From: an uncultured Caldilineaceae bacterium
GTDB lineage: Bacteria; Chloroflexota; Anaerolineae; Caldilineales; Caldilineaceae
NCBI GenBank assembly: GCA_951812725.1
Contig: OX638330.1
Coordinates: 5,063,405-5,127,404, forward strand
DNA length: 64,000 bases
Direction of reading: 5' to 3'
This document shows, piece after piece, positions 8,632 through 17,068 of the stretch. The notes beneath the pieces were generated by a model. The model worked only from the letters and a program-made list of their open reading frames with translations, did no database searches and was not told the DNA's origin. The translations under genes and the position numbers were made by a program. The first letter of the stretch is position 1, and every line of letters begins with the position of its first letter.

Positions 8632-9543
8632 TCAGACCGCGTAGCCGTCCTGGTTATGTTTGCGCCAGTCGGGTTGGTAGCCGCGCTCGCTGCCGAAGCC
8701 GTAGGAGGGGCCGATCTGGTTGGGGCTGGTCCACGGCCAGGCCTGGCCGCCGATGATGCGGTAGTCGTCTCCCTGGCCGCTGAGCCAGTAAAACATGTGC
8801 GCCACGTAACGGGCCTGGTTGTGGCCGCCATAATAGGCGCCCTGGAGGTCGAACTCCGGCTCAATGATCCAGTCGCGCTGCGGGGGCGTGGTGCGCCAGT
8901 AGTTGTACTTGAGCATGTGGCGCGTGCCCTTGGCGGTGGAAAGGCCGCGGCGGTGCAGGATGCTCTGGTGGTGAATGCCGATGGTGCCGGCGGGGCCGTC
9001 GGCAAAGACGCCGCCCTCGTCGTTGGGGCGCTTGGTGGGCATGATGTGGGTGCCAGGCACGAGTTCGGTCGGCCCGAGTTCGACGGGCGTATCCTGGGGG
9101 AAGTAGAAGACCTCGATAAAGTTGAGCTCGGGGCCGAAGACGTGGTCGGCGTCGTGATGCCAGCCCTGGGACGGCATGGGGCACTCGACACGGTGATGGC
9201 TGGTCAGGATGGGCAGGCCGAAGTTGCGGCCCAGCAGCGAACGCATGACGCCGACCACATGTGGATTGAGCAGCACATGCTCAACGAACCAGTCTTCGAG
9301 GAGGATGGTGCTCGGCTCGTGGGAGGCGCGGATGCGCTTGAGGTCGGCCTCGGTCATGCCGTCGGGGATGTAGCTGGGGTTGGCCGGGATCTTGCCTTCC
9401 AGATAGTCGCTGGTGCGGCGGTTGATCTCATCCGGCACGACGCCCTTCAGGAGCAGGTGGCCGTCGCGGCAAAATTCGAGCACTTGCGAGTCGGTGAGGG
9501 TGGGTTCGCCGTCGCAGGTGTGATTGGTTTTGTCGTGGATCAT
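8632..9543 (-). CDS. Phytanoyl-CoA dioxygenase (PhyH) family protein, upstream tandem copy
   Basis: A 303-residue paralogue of the following gene, with the same iron ligands (GWHHDADH, distal GIHHQSILH) and the same RHMLKYNYWR 2-oxoglutarate site. It has a good AGGAGAG ribosome binding site about 6 bp before the ATG and is probably the first gene of the two-gene transcript. Differences from its twin are scattered substitutions, without gaps, including QHWHND versus QGWHHD next to the metal site. That may reflect different substrate preference or simple drift. Confidence 0.9.
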   Translation of the reverse strand: MIHDKTNHTCDGEPTLTDSQVLEFCRDGHLLLKGVVPDEINRRTSDYLEGKIPANPSYIPDGMTEADLKRIRASHEPSTILLEDWFVEHVLLNPHVVGVMRSLLGRNFGLPILTSHHRVECPMPSQGWHHDADHVFGPELNFIEVFYFPQDTPVELGPTELVPGTHIMPTKRPNDEGGVFADGPAGTIGIHHQSILHRRGLSTAKGTRHMLKYNYWRTTPPQRDWIIEPEFDLQGAYYGGHNQARYVAHMFYWLSGQGDDYRIIGGQAWPWTSPNQIGPSYGFGSERGYQPDWRKHNQDGYAV

Positions 9544-9808
9544 GGTGCTCTCCTGGGTGGGATAGGTGTGCGGGTCAATTTAGCATAGGTCTGTGGTTTT
9601 GAAAACAGGATAATCTGGATTACAGATTCTGGCTGGGCGGCGGAATGGTTGGCATGGGGGAATCCGAAACGATGAGAAGATGCGCGGAGAAGCTTATTCC
9701 GGCGCGAGATCGCCCCGGCCTGACTTGAAGGACAGCTTGTATCCTATGGGCCCTGCACGCTTTTGGGGACGAATGTCCATAGCGGCTGGAGCTTGCGTAA
9801 ATAGCCTG

Positions 9809-9839
9809 ACTTGCGCAAATGCGCAAGTTGGGATATAAA
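9809..9839 (+). promoter_or_regulatory. Palindromic operator overlapping a leaderless promoter of the AbiE-like pair
   Basis: ACTTGCGC and GCGCAAGT form a perfect inverted repeat with a 4-bp centre at 9809-9828; a half-like GCTTGCGT lies just upstream at 9791. TATAAA at 9834-9839 is 8 bp before the ATG at 9847, with TTGCGC at 9811 spaced 17 bp as a weak -35. A transcript from here would begin at or next to the ATG, which fits the lack of any ribosome binding site. AbiEi antitoxins are known to repress their own promoter by binding inverted repeats. Confidence 0.55.
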
Positions 9840-9846
9840 AGCAACC

Positions 9847-10914
9847 ATGCAGATTCCGCGCGAGCCCATCGCTATCCAGCAGGCGGCTGAACGTCTTGCC
9901 GATATCTTCGGTGTCTCCGAGCTTGCGGAGGACACTCACATTGCTGAACGCAGCGATGACGGCGGTCAGTGGGACGCTGTCTTCGCTGCGGGAGGTCTTT
10001 TCTTCGGATTGGAATGGAAGCGATCAGGATCTGTTGGCCATGTCGCTACTGCGATTCGCCAATTGGAAATGTTGAAACATAGCCTCCCGCAAGAGGCAGT
10101 TCCCTTATTGGCAGTTCCATACATGGGAGAAGCAGCGCAGGCGCTGTGCGAGCGGGCCGAACTTCCATGGTTGGATCTGTCAGGAAACGCGCGCATCATC
10201 GTGCCCGGTATTTTTTATCAGAACTTGGGCAACCCGAACTGTTTCCGTCGCCCGGGACGACCGGAGAGCGCATTCGGACCAAAGGGGGCTCGGATTACAC
10301 GACGGCTGCTCATGGAGCCTACCAACAAGCCGGTAAGGCAGCGCACGCTTGCCTCCAGCACGGGTTTGGATGAGGGACATACGAGTCGCATCGTAGGGAA
10401 GCTTCTGGAAACCGGTCTTGTGAATCGAGGGGAGGACGGCGTTCGCGTCACCGACTCGAACGCGCTGCTCGCTGCTTGGCGGGAAGATTACCGATTTGAC
10501 CGGCATCATGTCATACGAGGCCACATCGCGGCCAGGGGAGGCGATCAACTGATTCAGGCCATATCCGAAATCCTGTCGAGGGCTGAGGAGCCCTACGCAG
10601 CGACTGCGCTTCCCGCGGCGTGGCTGTGGACACGCTACGCGGGATTCCGTCTCTCCACAGTGTATCTCTCAACCCTGCCATCGGCACAGTTGAAGGAAGA
10701 ACTCGGTTTCCGCGAAGATGCAAGGGGGGCCAACACATGGCTGGTTGTGCCCAACGATGAGGGCGTATTCGACGGAGCTGAGCTTGTCGACGGAATACGC
10801 TGCGTTCATCCAGTGCAAGCCTTTATCGACCTGAAGGACCATCCTGAAAGGGCATCGGAAGCTGCGGAAGAGCTGCGGAGGCGGCTCCTTTTGCGAGGCA
10901 ACGATGCGCGCTAA
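9847..10914 (+). CDS. AbiEi-like type IV antitoxin / transcriptional autorepressor
   Basis: This 355-residue protein is the likely antitoxin of a type IV (AbiE) pair. The N-terminal half (about 1-150) contains a WDAVF...LEWKRSG pattern like a nuclease-fold scaffold. A winged-helix segment lies at about 160-205 (RTLASSTGLDEGHTSRIVGKLLETGLV). The C-terminal part (about 220-350) resembles AbiEi antitoxin regions. ATG 9847 is preferred over a TTG twelve codons upstream, which would fall inside the palindrome and lacks support. Its 3' end overlaps the next gene by 11 bp, implying translational coupling. The family assignment rests on overall pattern and on the nucleotidyltransferase partner. Confidence 0.65.
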   Translation: MQIPREPIAIQQAAERLADIFGVSELAEDTHIAERSDDGGQWDAVFAAGGLFFGLEWKRSGSVGHVATAIRQLEMLKHSLPQEAVPLLAVPYMGEAAQALCERAELPWLDLSGNARIIVPGIFYQNLGNPNCFRRPGRPESAFGPKGARITRRLLMEPTNKPVRQRTLASSTGLDEGHTSRIVGKLLETGLVNRGEDGVRVTDSNALLAAWREDYRFDRHHVIRGHIAARGGDQLIQAISEILSRAEEPYAATALPAAWLWTRYAGFRLSTVYLSTLPSAQLKEELGFREDARGANTWLVVPNDEGVFDGAELVDGIRCVHPVQAFIDLKDHPERASEAAEELRRRLLLRGNDAR

Positions 10915-11581
10915 GCCATCGACAAGAGACGGGTACGGCATCGAGCAGGTGTCTTCTGTCCATCGGACATGCCTCTACATGGCGACCAAACTGGGCGATT
11001 TGCTTGATGAGATTGTAGTGGTTGGGGGACTGGTTCCATATCTCCTTGTTGACCAGGAAAACTTGCCGTTGGGCATGGACCCTCACGTAGGCACAATGGA
11101 CCTGGACATGGGGCTAGCGTTGGCCATTCTGAATCACGAGCGTTATCGAGAGTTGGGCCGCAGGTTACGGGACGCGGGATTCGAGCCGGCAGTCAATGAA
11201 CAGGGCAATAAGAGATTGCAGACTTGGACTACGGGGACGCCCCATCCTGTAACCATAGACTTCCTGATTCCTCCGGTGGAGGCAAGGGATAAGGGGGGTG
11301 AACTTCGACGCTTCGAATCTGATCTGGCCGCGATAATCACGCCAGGACTTGAATTAGCGTTCAAAGACAGGGGCCGGATAGGGTTGTCTGGCCGCCTTCC
11401 TTCCGGTGCATGGGCTACCCGGGAAATACCTGTATGCGGCTCAGGCGCGTTTACCGTGCTCAAGGCACTCGCCTTTGGGAACAGGGCAGAAAACAAGGAC
11501 GCCTACGATCTTATTTACGTATGGAGTGGGGTTGGAGTCCCCGATGTTGCAGAGAGCCTCGTTCCCCTCCAGCCTAATTGA
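10904..11581 (+). CDS. AbiEii-like nucleotidyltransferase toxin, 3' end frameshifted
   Basis: The protein carries the nucleotidyltransferase signature of AbiEii/AbiGii toxins: VVVGGLVPYLL at about residue 44 followed by GTMDLDMGLAL at about 65 with the paired aspartates. A later KDAYDLIYV segment at about 203 is also typical. Such toxins transfer nucleotides to tRNA or other acceptors. The frame closes at 11581, right after SLVPLQP. The expected C-terminal continuation (EEALSVIERDFCHHDGAGP and QADVVGYARALLR) is encoded in another frame at about 11569-11750, so a single-base indel near 11570 has removed about 55 residues. The gene overlaps the antitoxin by 11 bp. Confidence 0.65.
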   Translation: MRAKPSTRDGYGIEQVSSVHRTCLYMATKLGDLLDEIVVVGGLVPYLLVDQENLPLGMDPHVGTMDLDMGLALAILNHERYRELGRRLRDAGFEPAVNEQGNKRLQTWTTGTPHPVTIDFLIPPVEARDKGGELRRFESDLAAIITPGLELAFKDRGRIGLSGRLPSGAWATREIPVCGSGAFTVLKALAFGNRAENKDAYDLIYVWSGVGVPDVAESLVPLQPN

Positions 11582-11750
11582 TCCCCACATCGAGGAAGCA
11601 CTGTCGGTGATTGAGCGGGACTTCTGCCACCACGATGGGGCTGGGCCTATAGGGACGGCACGGTTCATAACCCGAGAGCTAGACGAGAACATACAGGCGG
11701 ACGTGGTCGGCTACGCACGGGCGCTGCTTCGTTCCATGGGCCGATTGTGA
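11569..11750 (+). pseudogene. Displaced C-terminal coding segment of the AbiEii-like gene
   Basis: In the frame ending at 11750 the sequence reads LIDPHIEEALSVIERDFC and ends QADVVGYARALLRSMGRL. This continues the AbiEii-like protein whose frame stops at 11581. Joining the two would give about 282 residues, close to family length. A frameshift mutation is the simplest reading; a sequencing error or programmed shift cannot be excluded. Confidence 0.6.
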
Positions 11751-11844
11751 AGTCTTCGGGTGCCCCGGATTACAGGGAGTCTTCCCAGTGTATTCACCGG
11801 TTCGGCTTCGTCAGGCTCCACCTTGGGGATAGGGGAGTTCAGCC

Positions 11845-12048
11845 ATGCAGATTCAGAATGTCTATGGTGATGCCGTGGCCGCTTCCGACAGTCAGCGGAA
11901 ACGCGACCAGTTTTAGACGCTGCTGGCGGTGAGTGAGTCCACGCAAGTGATCCTATTCACCCATGAGGATGATGTCTGCGCGTGGGCGCGAGAGCAATTG
12001 GAGGGTGAATCGAACAAGCTCATAGAACTCGACGGGCCGGAACGCTGA
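11845..12048 (+). pseudogene. Small hypothetical gene with in-frame amber stop
   Basis: An ATG at 11845 with AGGGGAG 9 bp upstream opens a 67-codon frame that continues to TGA at 12046. It is interrupted by TAG at 11914-11916 after QRKRDQF. The downstream part (TLLAVSESTQVILFTHEDD...) reads like a normal soluble protein. The fragment is not recognised; the good start site and uniform coding character suggest a recently inactivated small gene. Confidence 0.35.
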
Positions 12049-12073
12049 AATAGTATCCCGATCACAGGAAGGA

Positions 12074-12082
12074 TGCTATACT
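12074..12082 (+). promoter_or_regulatory. Extended -10 promoter element (TGCTATACT)
   Basis: TGC followed by TATACT forms an extended -10 about 37 bp upstream of the zinc-ribbon gene. No good -35 is seen, as is usual for extended -10 promoters. The same TGCTA(T/C)A(A/C)T form recurs before the genes at 32846, 45802 and 51995. Confidence 0.4.
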
Positions 12083-12118
12083 TGTGGATACTCAATTTGC
12101 AGGGGAAAGGAACCAGGT

Positions 12119-12508
12119 ATGAGCGAAGTGTTTCGGGTTTGCCCCAACTGCGGGCAGGATGTGGCGATGACCGCGCGCCACTGCGGCGAATGCGGCTACA
12201 ATACGCAGGGCGGCTACCCTCTTGAAGGCCGCAACAACCTGCCGGAGGTGGTGGCGAAAGTCGGTCTGCCGGTGGCTGCCGGGCTGGCGGGACTGGCGCT
12301 GCGGGCCGGGTTGCAGCTGCTGCAGAAACAGCTGCCGGCGCTGGCCGCCAACGCGCTCAGCCGCAACGCGCCGCGGCCGCCGGCGCAGCCGCGCAAAGGG
12401 CGAGGCAGCCGGTTCATTCATATCCGTTCGAAATGGTCGGTCGGCGATCGCAGCGGTGTGTGGCGGTCCGGCGAGGAAGAGCACACCATCGAGATTGACG
12501 AGGGCTGA
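12119..12508 (+). CDS. Zinc-ribbon domain protein of unknown function
   Basis: The 129-residue protein opens with a zinc ribbon (CPNCGQ at residue 8 and CGECGY at about 24). A hydrophobic helix at about 45-70 (VGLPVAAGLAGLALRAGLQLL) may be membrane-associated. A basic proline-rich stretch follows (about 80-100), then a short C-terminal region rich in charged residues. AAAGGA lies about 10 bp before the ATG. Function unknown; such proteins are often small membrane-anchored regulators, but nothing here proves that. Confidence 0.7.
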   Translation: MSEVFRVCPNCGQDVAMTARHCGECGYNTQGGYPLEGRNNLPEVVAKVGLPVAAGLAGLALRAGLQLLQKQLPALAANALSRNAPRPPAQPRKGRGSRFIHIRSKWSVGDRSGVWRSGEEEHTIEIDEG

Positions 12509-12511
12509 ACA

Positions 12512-12549
12512 CCAGTGATCAGTTCCCTGCACGGGCTACTGATCACCGG
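12512..12549. terminator. Hairpin between convergent genes
   Basis: GTGATCAGT and ACTGATCAC pair across a 14-base loop. The hairpin lies in the short gap between the convergent zinc-ribbon and small membrane protein genes and could end transcription from both sides. It has no T-run, so the terminator reading is tentative. Confidence 0.35.
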
Positions 12550-12568
12550 CTGCTGAGAATCGCTGTTT

Positions 12569-12841
12569 TCAATACTCGTCGATAGTTTCCCAGCGGGCCG
12601 CGGTGTTGCGCTGTCGTCTGGAGAAACGCCAACCCCAACCGGTGATGCTGACGCCGATCGCAATGAAGAGCCCCGCCACCATATAGGCCAACAACTCCGG
12701 CCATAGCAGTATCGCAACCCCAAAGAGAATCAGTATCAGCCCCGGAACGACCAGCAGCCAGCGGCCGAAACCGCCGGCCCGCTGTGACATTCGCTGTCCC
12801 GTGCGAAAGAAGCGCACAGAGCTTTGTTGTCCTGTAAACAT
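12569..12841 (-). CDS. Small membrane protein, two transmembrane helices
   Basis: The 90-residue protein has two hydrophobic helices, about residues 27-45 (RWLLVVPGLILILFGVAIL) and 48-66 (PELLAYMVAGLFIAIGVSI). A basic stretch and an acidic tail follow. An AGGGAG ribosome binding site 8 bp upstream supports the start at 12841. No family was recognised. It may share a transcript direction with the protease gene behind it (12933-13631). Confidence 0.7.
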   Translation of the reverse strand: MFTGQQSSVRFFRTGQRMSQRAGGFGRWLLVVPGLILILFGVAILLWPELLAYMVAGLFIAIGVSITGWGWRFSRRQRNTAARWETIDEY

Positions 12842-12932
12842 ATTTCATGCTCCCTTAGAGTGATGCGCCGCGCTTGCGCGAATGCAGGTGCCGCACATCA
12901 CTTTATCTTTTCCACGCGCGGAATCGGGCCGC

Positions 12933-13631
12933 TCAGTCCCGGCTGCGGGCAAACAGTATGAAGGCATAGTACAGCAGCGTCGTGATCGCCTGGATCGCAG
13001 CCGCAACGTAGGTCAGCGCCGCCGCGTCAAGCACCGCGTTGACCCCCTTCATCTCGTGCTGACCTACGAACCCCTGCGTCACCAGGATCTCCTTGGCCCG
13101 CTTGCTGGCGTTGAACTCCACCGGCAGCGTCACCAGTGTAAACACAGCGACCGCGGCGAACAGGATCAGCCCGACCAGCGAGATCGTGAACCCCACCCCA
13201 GAGCCCATGAACATGCCGATTATAAAAATTATCGGTCCCAGCCAGCTGCCGATCTGCACGCCGGGAACGATCGCGCTGCGCAGGGCGAGCGGGGCGTAGT
13301 TGGTGCTGTGCTGGATAGCGTGGCCCGCCTCGTGCGCGGCCACGCCGACCGCGGCCACGCTTTCGTCTCGATAGACCTGCGGGCTCAGGCGCAGCGTCCT
13401 CGACCTCGGGTCATAGTGGTCGGAAAGGAAGCCGCGCGACTCTTCGACGTTGACGTGGCCCAGCCCGTTGGAATCGAGGATACGCCGCGCCACCTGCGCG
13501 CCGGCCGCGCCGCGCCCCGCGGACACCTTCGAATACTTCTTGAACGTTGATTTGACTTTCATCTGCGCCCACAAGCCCAGCGCGAGGGCAGGCAGGCTGA
13601 TGATGAAATAGAGTGGATCGAAGAAAAACAT
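12933..13631 (-). CDS. Zinc-dependent membrane metallopeptidase (YugP/Zn_peptidase_2 family)
   Basis: The 232-residue protein starts with a transmembrane helix (FFDPLYFIISLPALALGLWA), has the zinc-binding HEAGHAIQH at about residue 117 and three more hydrophobic segments towards the C-terminus. This order and size match the YugP family of neutral zinc membrane proteases. The HExxH histidines and glutamate would form the catalytic site on the membrane face. Its physiological substrate is unknown. Confidence 0.9.
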   Translation of the reverse strand: MFFFDPLYFIISLPALALGLWAQMKVKSTFKKYSKVSAGRGAAGAQVARRILDSNGLGHVNVEESRGFLSDHYDPRSRTLRLSPQVYRDESVAAVGVAAHEAGHAIQHSTNYAPLALRSAIVPGVQIGSWLGPIIFIIGMFMGSGVGFTISLVGLILFAAVAVFTLVTLPVEFNASKRAKEILVTQGFVGQHEMKGVNAVLDAAALTYVAAAIQAITTLLYYAFILFARSRD

Positions 13632-13890
13632 AACGCACCTCGTAGAGAGTTTTCAGTTAGCAGACGAATCTCCGGTTATGGTCGATTCGTTCGTTATCTT
13701 GTTAAGAGCTCGCTCGAAATCTTCTTCCAAGCCTATATCTTGAGCTTACACGCGCCCGCCACTACGTTCCTGACGCACACCTGACAGCACCCTGTCACCT
13801 CACTGAACAGACTGAATAGAAGCTGTATTATACCATTACGAATCCAGTATAGCTGTGGTTGCTTATTCCTGCGTTAGCGTTGGGTTAGCT

Positions 13891-15546
13891 CTACGTTTGC
13901 GCGCTACGGCGAGCCAACGCCGCCAGCTGCCGGATCTCGGCGCCGCCCAGAAGATAGCTGGCAAGCGCATAGACGAGAACACCAAGCCCGGCCCCGGCGA
14001 CGGCCGCTACCCAGCCCGGTGGAATCCCGAAGACTGCCCTGCCGTCAGGCAGAACCGCCAGCAAGATAAGGACGGCGCCTGCCATGACAGCGGACGCCAG
14101 CAGCGAGCGCCCGCCGCTCGTCAGCAGTTGGCGCACGGGCAGGCCCTGCATGGCTGTTGCCTGCCCTTCCTCTCTATTATATGAACGCACCTTACGCCCC
14201 AGCAGAATCAGCAGAACGCCCATCTCCAGCGCGGTGGCGATGCTGTTGGCCAGCGCCAGGCCGCCATAGCTCAAGCGCCCTATCAGGGCCAGGCTGAGGA
14301 GAATGTTGAGCGCCATGGTCGCGACGCCGACGACCACCGGCGTAGCTGTGTCGTGGAGCGCGTAAAAGACCCGCACCACGATCTCGACCACGGCATGGGC
14401 CACCAACCCAAGAGCGAAAAAGCGCAGCGCGTAGGCGACCGCCTGTGTGCTGGCAGCATTGAACTGACCCCGCTGGAAGAGAATCTCGATGAACGGCTCG
14501 TCCAGCACGTAAAGCAGGAACGCAGCCGGTATCGACAGAAAGAGAATCAGCCGCAGCAGGCCGGTGAGCGTCTCCAGCATTTGTGCGCGATTACCGGCAG
14601 CCACCTGCGCCGAGAAGGTGGGGAAGGCAACTGTCGCCACGGCCTGGGCAAAGATCCCCTGCGGCAGCAACATCAGCAGCCAGGCGTAGTTGAGGGCGCT
14701 GAGGCTGCCGTCCGGCAGACCGCTGGCCAGGATCGTGTTGACCAGAAAGTTGAGTTGCACAAAGAGCAGCCCCAGCACTCGCGGCCCCATCAACCGCGCC
14801 ACCTCCCGCACCTTCGCATCGCCGGCGTCAAAGCTGAAGCGGTAGCGCACGTTCTGCCGCATCAGAGCCGGCAGTTGCACAAGCAGGTGCAGCACGGCGC
14901 CGCCGGCAACACCGAGTACAAGGCCCTGAATGCCTACCACCGGCGCGAGCAGCCAGGCGCCGGCGATAATGGCGCAGTTGTAAAACACCGGCGCGACAGC
15001 CGGCAGCAGGAAATGCTGCACCGCGTTGAGCGCGCCCATAATCAGGCCGCTGGCGCCGAAGACGACCGTACTTGCCAGCATCCAGCGCATCAACGAGGCG
15101 GTCAGCTGCTGCTGTTCGACGGAGAAGCCCGGTGCGATCACGCCGGCGACGAGCGGTTCTGCAAACAACATCGCCAGCCCGCACAGCAGGATGAGGAACA
15201 GGGTCAACAGATTCAGAACGCGGCTGAACAGAAGCCATGCCTGTTGCTGGCTGTCCTCTGTCCAGGCGGCGGCAAAGGTGGGGATGAACGCGCTGCCCAG
15301 CGCGCCGCCCGCAACCAGCTGAAAGAGCAGGTCGGGGATGCGGAAAGCGGCCAGATAGGCATCCAGATCGGCGGAAGTACCGAAACGGGCGCCGATAATC
15401 ATCTCCCGCAGCAGCCCTGTTCCCCGGCTGAGGATGAACAGAAGAATGACCAGCGTCGCGGCGCTGGCGATCCCTTTGCTGTCCAGCGCCCGCACACCGC
15501 CCTCGCCGCCCTGGGCCTGCGAACTGCGACTATCCGGTTTCGTCAT
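13891..15546 (-). CDS. murJ: Lipid II flippase MurJ (MviN family)
   Basis: The 551-residue polytopic protein carries the MurJ N-terminal signature (SRGTGLLREMIIGARFG at about residue 40, followed by DAYLAAFRIPD and GGALGSAFIPTF). About 13-14 hydrophobic segments follow, in line with a MOP-superfamily flippase that moves lipid II across the inner membrane for peptidoglycan synthesis. Length is normal for the family. An N-terminal extension of about 30 polar residues precedes the first helix. No clear ribosome binding site is seen before the ATG. Confidence 0.92.
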   Translation of the reverse strand: MTKPDSRSSQAQGGEGGVRALDSKGIASAATLVILLFILSRGTGLLREMIIGARFGTSADLDAYLAAFRIPDLLFQLVAGGALGSAFIPTFAAAWTEDSQQQAWLLFSRVLNLLTLFLILLCGLAMLFAEPLVAGVIAPGFSVEQQQLTASLMRWMLASTVVFGASGLIMGALNAVQHFLLPAVAPVFYNCAIIAGAWLLAPVVGIQGLVLGVAGGAVLHLLVQLPALMRQNVRYRFSFDAGDAKVREVARLMGPRVLGLLFVQLNFLVNTILASGLPDGSLSALNYAWLLMLLPQGIFAQAVATVAFPTFSAQVAAGNRAQMLETLTGLLRLILFLSIPAAFLLYVLDEPFIEILFQRGQFNAASTQAVAYALRFFALGLVAHAVVEIVVRVFYALHDTATPVVVGVATMALNILLSLALIGRLSYGGLALANSIATALEMGVLLILLGRKVRSYNREEGQATAMQGLPVRQLLTSGGRSLLASAVMAGAVLILLAVLPDGRAVFGIPPGWVAAVAGAGLGVLVYALASYLLGGAEIRQLAALARRSAQT

Positions 15547-15711
15547 AGCGGTGCATGATGATGCTCGTGAACGCTTGCCATTTTTTGCCCTGCAGGTACG
15601 GTTCTGTACAATATGCCATCTTCTCAGTACAATTTTCAGTAGTCAACTTTCGGTCGCTGCGCAAGCGCTCACGAAAGGCCCTGAACCGGAAGCTTCCAAG
15701 GCAAAAATTCC

Positions 15712-16473
15712 ATGTCCTCCGCCTATCTGTCCGTTAACGCCTGGCGCGAAATCTTCGCCCGCGTATTCAATGACTCCGACCTGCAGTCCAACATCAGCCC
15801 CGACTGGTTGATCAACCCTGCTACCCGCCGCCGTCTCAAACTGGACTATCTGTGCCAGTCTATCGGTGTCGCCGTGCGCTTCTCCGGCCTGACGGGCCAA
15901 GGACGCCGCCGCCGCGGCGATTGGGAACTGCTGGAGGAAGAACAGCGCGACCAGACACGCGATGAACTGTGCCGGCTCCACGGCATTCAACTGGCTGTGA
16001 TCAACCCGTTTGACGATCCAGTCAAGCAGATGGACCGCTTCTTGACAGTGTTGAGCCGCGCCAACCGTCTGACAGCCCTGGATGGCCGTAACAACCAGGA
16101 GAAAAGCGTCTCCATGGATGCGCTGGCCGCGGCCGTGCAAAGCGCCAATCAGTTGCGCTTCACCCTTTCCAGGAATCCGGAGCAGACGGTTGGAACTCTG
16201 GCAGAAGCCTGGCGGGACCGGGAAGCGAACATTGCTACAACGTTGCAGGAGGCGGCCGCCGTCAAAACACCGCAGCCGACCCAATCGCAACAGCGCACGC
16301 TGGCCCAGCTCGCTTGTGGGCAGCGCATCGTCCACACGCACTTCGGTGACGGTGTAATTACAGAAATGATCGGGGAGGGCGTGGAAAGACGGATCAAAAT
16401 CCTCTTCGATGGCGACCAGGAGCGCACCTTTCTCGCTTCGCTGCTGGCCGACAAGCTGGAACCGGTCCCCTGA
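15712..16473 (+). CDS. Hypothetical protein with endonuclease-like N-terminus and C-terminal SH3-like segment
   Basis: This 253-residue protein is not confidently assigned. Residues about 38-110 follow the outline of DUF559/VSR-type nucleases (LDYLCQSIGVAVRF, then QRDQTRDELCRLHGIQLAVI), but the usual catalytic acidic pair is not intact. The C-terminal 55 residues (GQRIVHTHFGDGVITEM...KILFDGDQERTF) match the small beta-barrel seen at the end of UvrD/PcrA-type helicases and CarD-like proteins. A role in nucleic-acid binding is inferred. It is transcribed divergently from murJ. Confidence 0.65.
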   Translation: MSSAYLSVNAWREIFARVFNDSDLQSNISPDWLINPATRRRLKLDYLCQSIGVAVRFSGLTGQGRRRRGDWELLEEEQRDQTRDELCRLHGIQLAVINPFDDPVKQMDRFLTVLSRANRLTALDGRNNQEKSVSMDALAAAVQSANQLRFTLSRNPEQTVGTLAEAWRDREANIATTLQEAAAVKTPQPTQSQQRTLAQLACGQRIVHTHFGDGVITEMIGEGVERRIKILFDGDQERTFLASLLADKLEPVP

Positions 16474-16555
16474 CAGCCAAAAGATACGCACAGAGATACG
16501 CTCACTAGCTCCGCAAAGTTCAGTCCTTCCTCGGCGCAGCGGCCCTCCCAACAGT

Positions 16556-16589
16556 ACAAAAACACCCTTACCGAACTTGCAAGGGTGTT
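16556..16589 (-). terminator. Rho-independent terminator on the minus strand
   Basis: On the minus strand AACACCCTT, an 11-base loop and AAGGGTGTT form a 9-bp stem directly followed by TTTTTG. It lies downstream of the FmdB-family gene and would end its transcript. Confidence 0.65.
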
Positions 16590-16720
16590 GTGATAAACAG
16601 GAGTGGCTCTTTGCGCTGCCACTCCGTTGTATGCGCGCGATATGATTTCAGTTGCAAGGCCGCGCCGGCAAGTGGACCTGTCTGCTCACCCGCGGCAGCC
16701 GCGAGCATAACGGGCAGAAA

Positions 16721-17068
16721 CTACCCTTTTTCTGTTGCGCCGCTCTTTTCGCTCGTTGCGCTGCTCTTCGCTTCCGCTTTGGTTTCGCTCTTGGACTCGC
16801 CCTTCGGTTCACTCTCTTCGGACTTGTCCGGCGCAGAGCCATTACTCTCTGTCTTCTGTGCCGCGGTCTTCTTCTTCTTTTCATCTTCCTTCTTGCTATC
16901 GGTGATGTACCATCCACTGCCCTTGAAGTGAATGGCCGGCTGGCTCAGAAGCCGGGTGACATCGACCGAACTACAGGCCGGGCAAGCGGGAAGATCGGTG
17001 CTGGAAAATGACACGATGCGTTCGTATTGATTCCCGCACTCTTTGCAGGCAATTTCATAAATAGGCAT
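16721..17068 (-). CDS. FmdB-family zinc-ribbon protein
   Basis: The 115-residue protein begins MPIYEIACKECG and has a second pair of cysteines in CPACSS at about residue 33, the FmdB-type zinc ribbon first linked to regulation of formamidase genes. The middle (ITRLLSQPAIHFKGSGWYITD-like) is also typical of the family. The last 50 residues are a low-complexity tail rich in Lys, Glu, Ser and Ala, probably disordered. Function in this organism is unknown. Confidence 0.88.
   Translation of the reverse strand: MPIYEIACKECGNQYERIVSFSSTDLPACPACSSVDVTRLLSQPAIHFKGSGWYITDSKKEDEKKKKTAAQKTESNGSAPDKSEESEPKGESKSETKAEAKSSATSEKSGATEKG

Noticed and set aside
14353..15558. 401-codon plus-strand frame opposite murJ
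   Set aside because: Gln/His/Arg-rich composition without motifs; murJ on the other strand is unambiguous.
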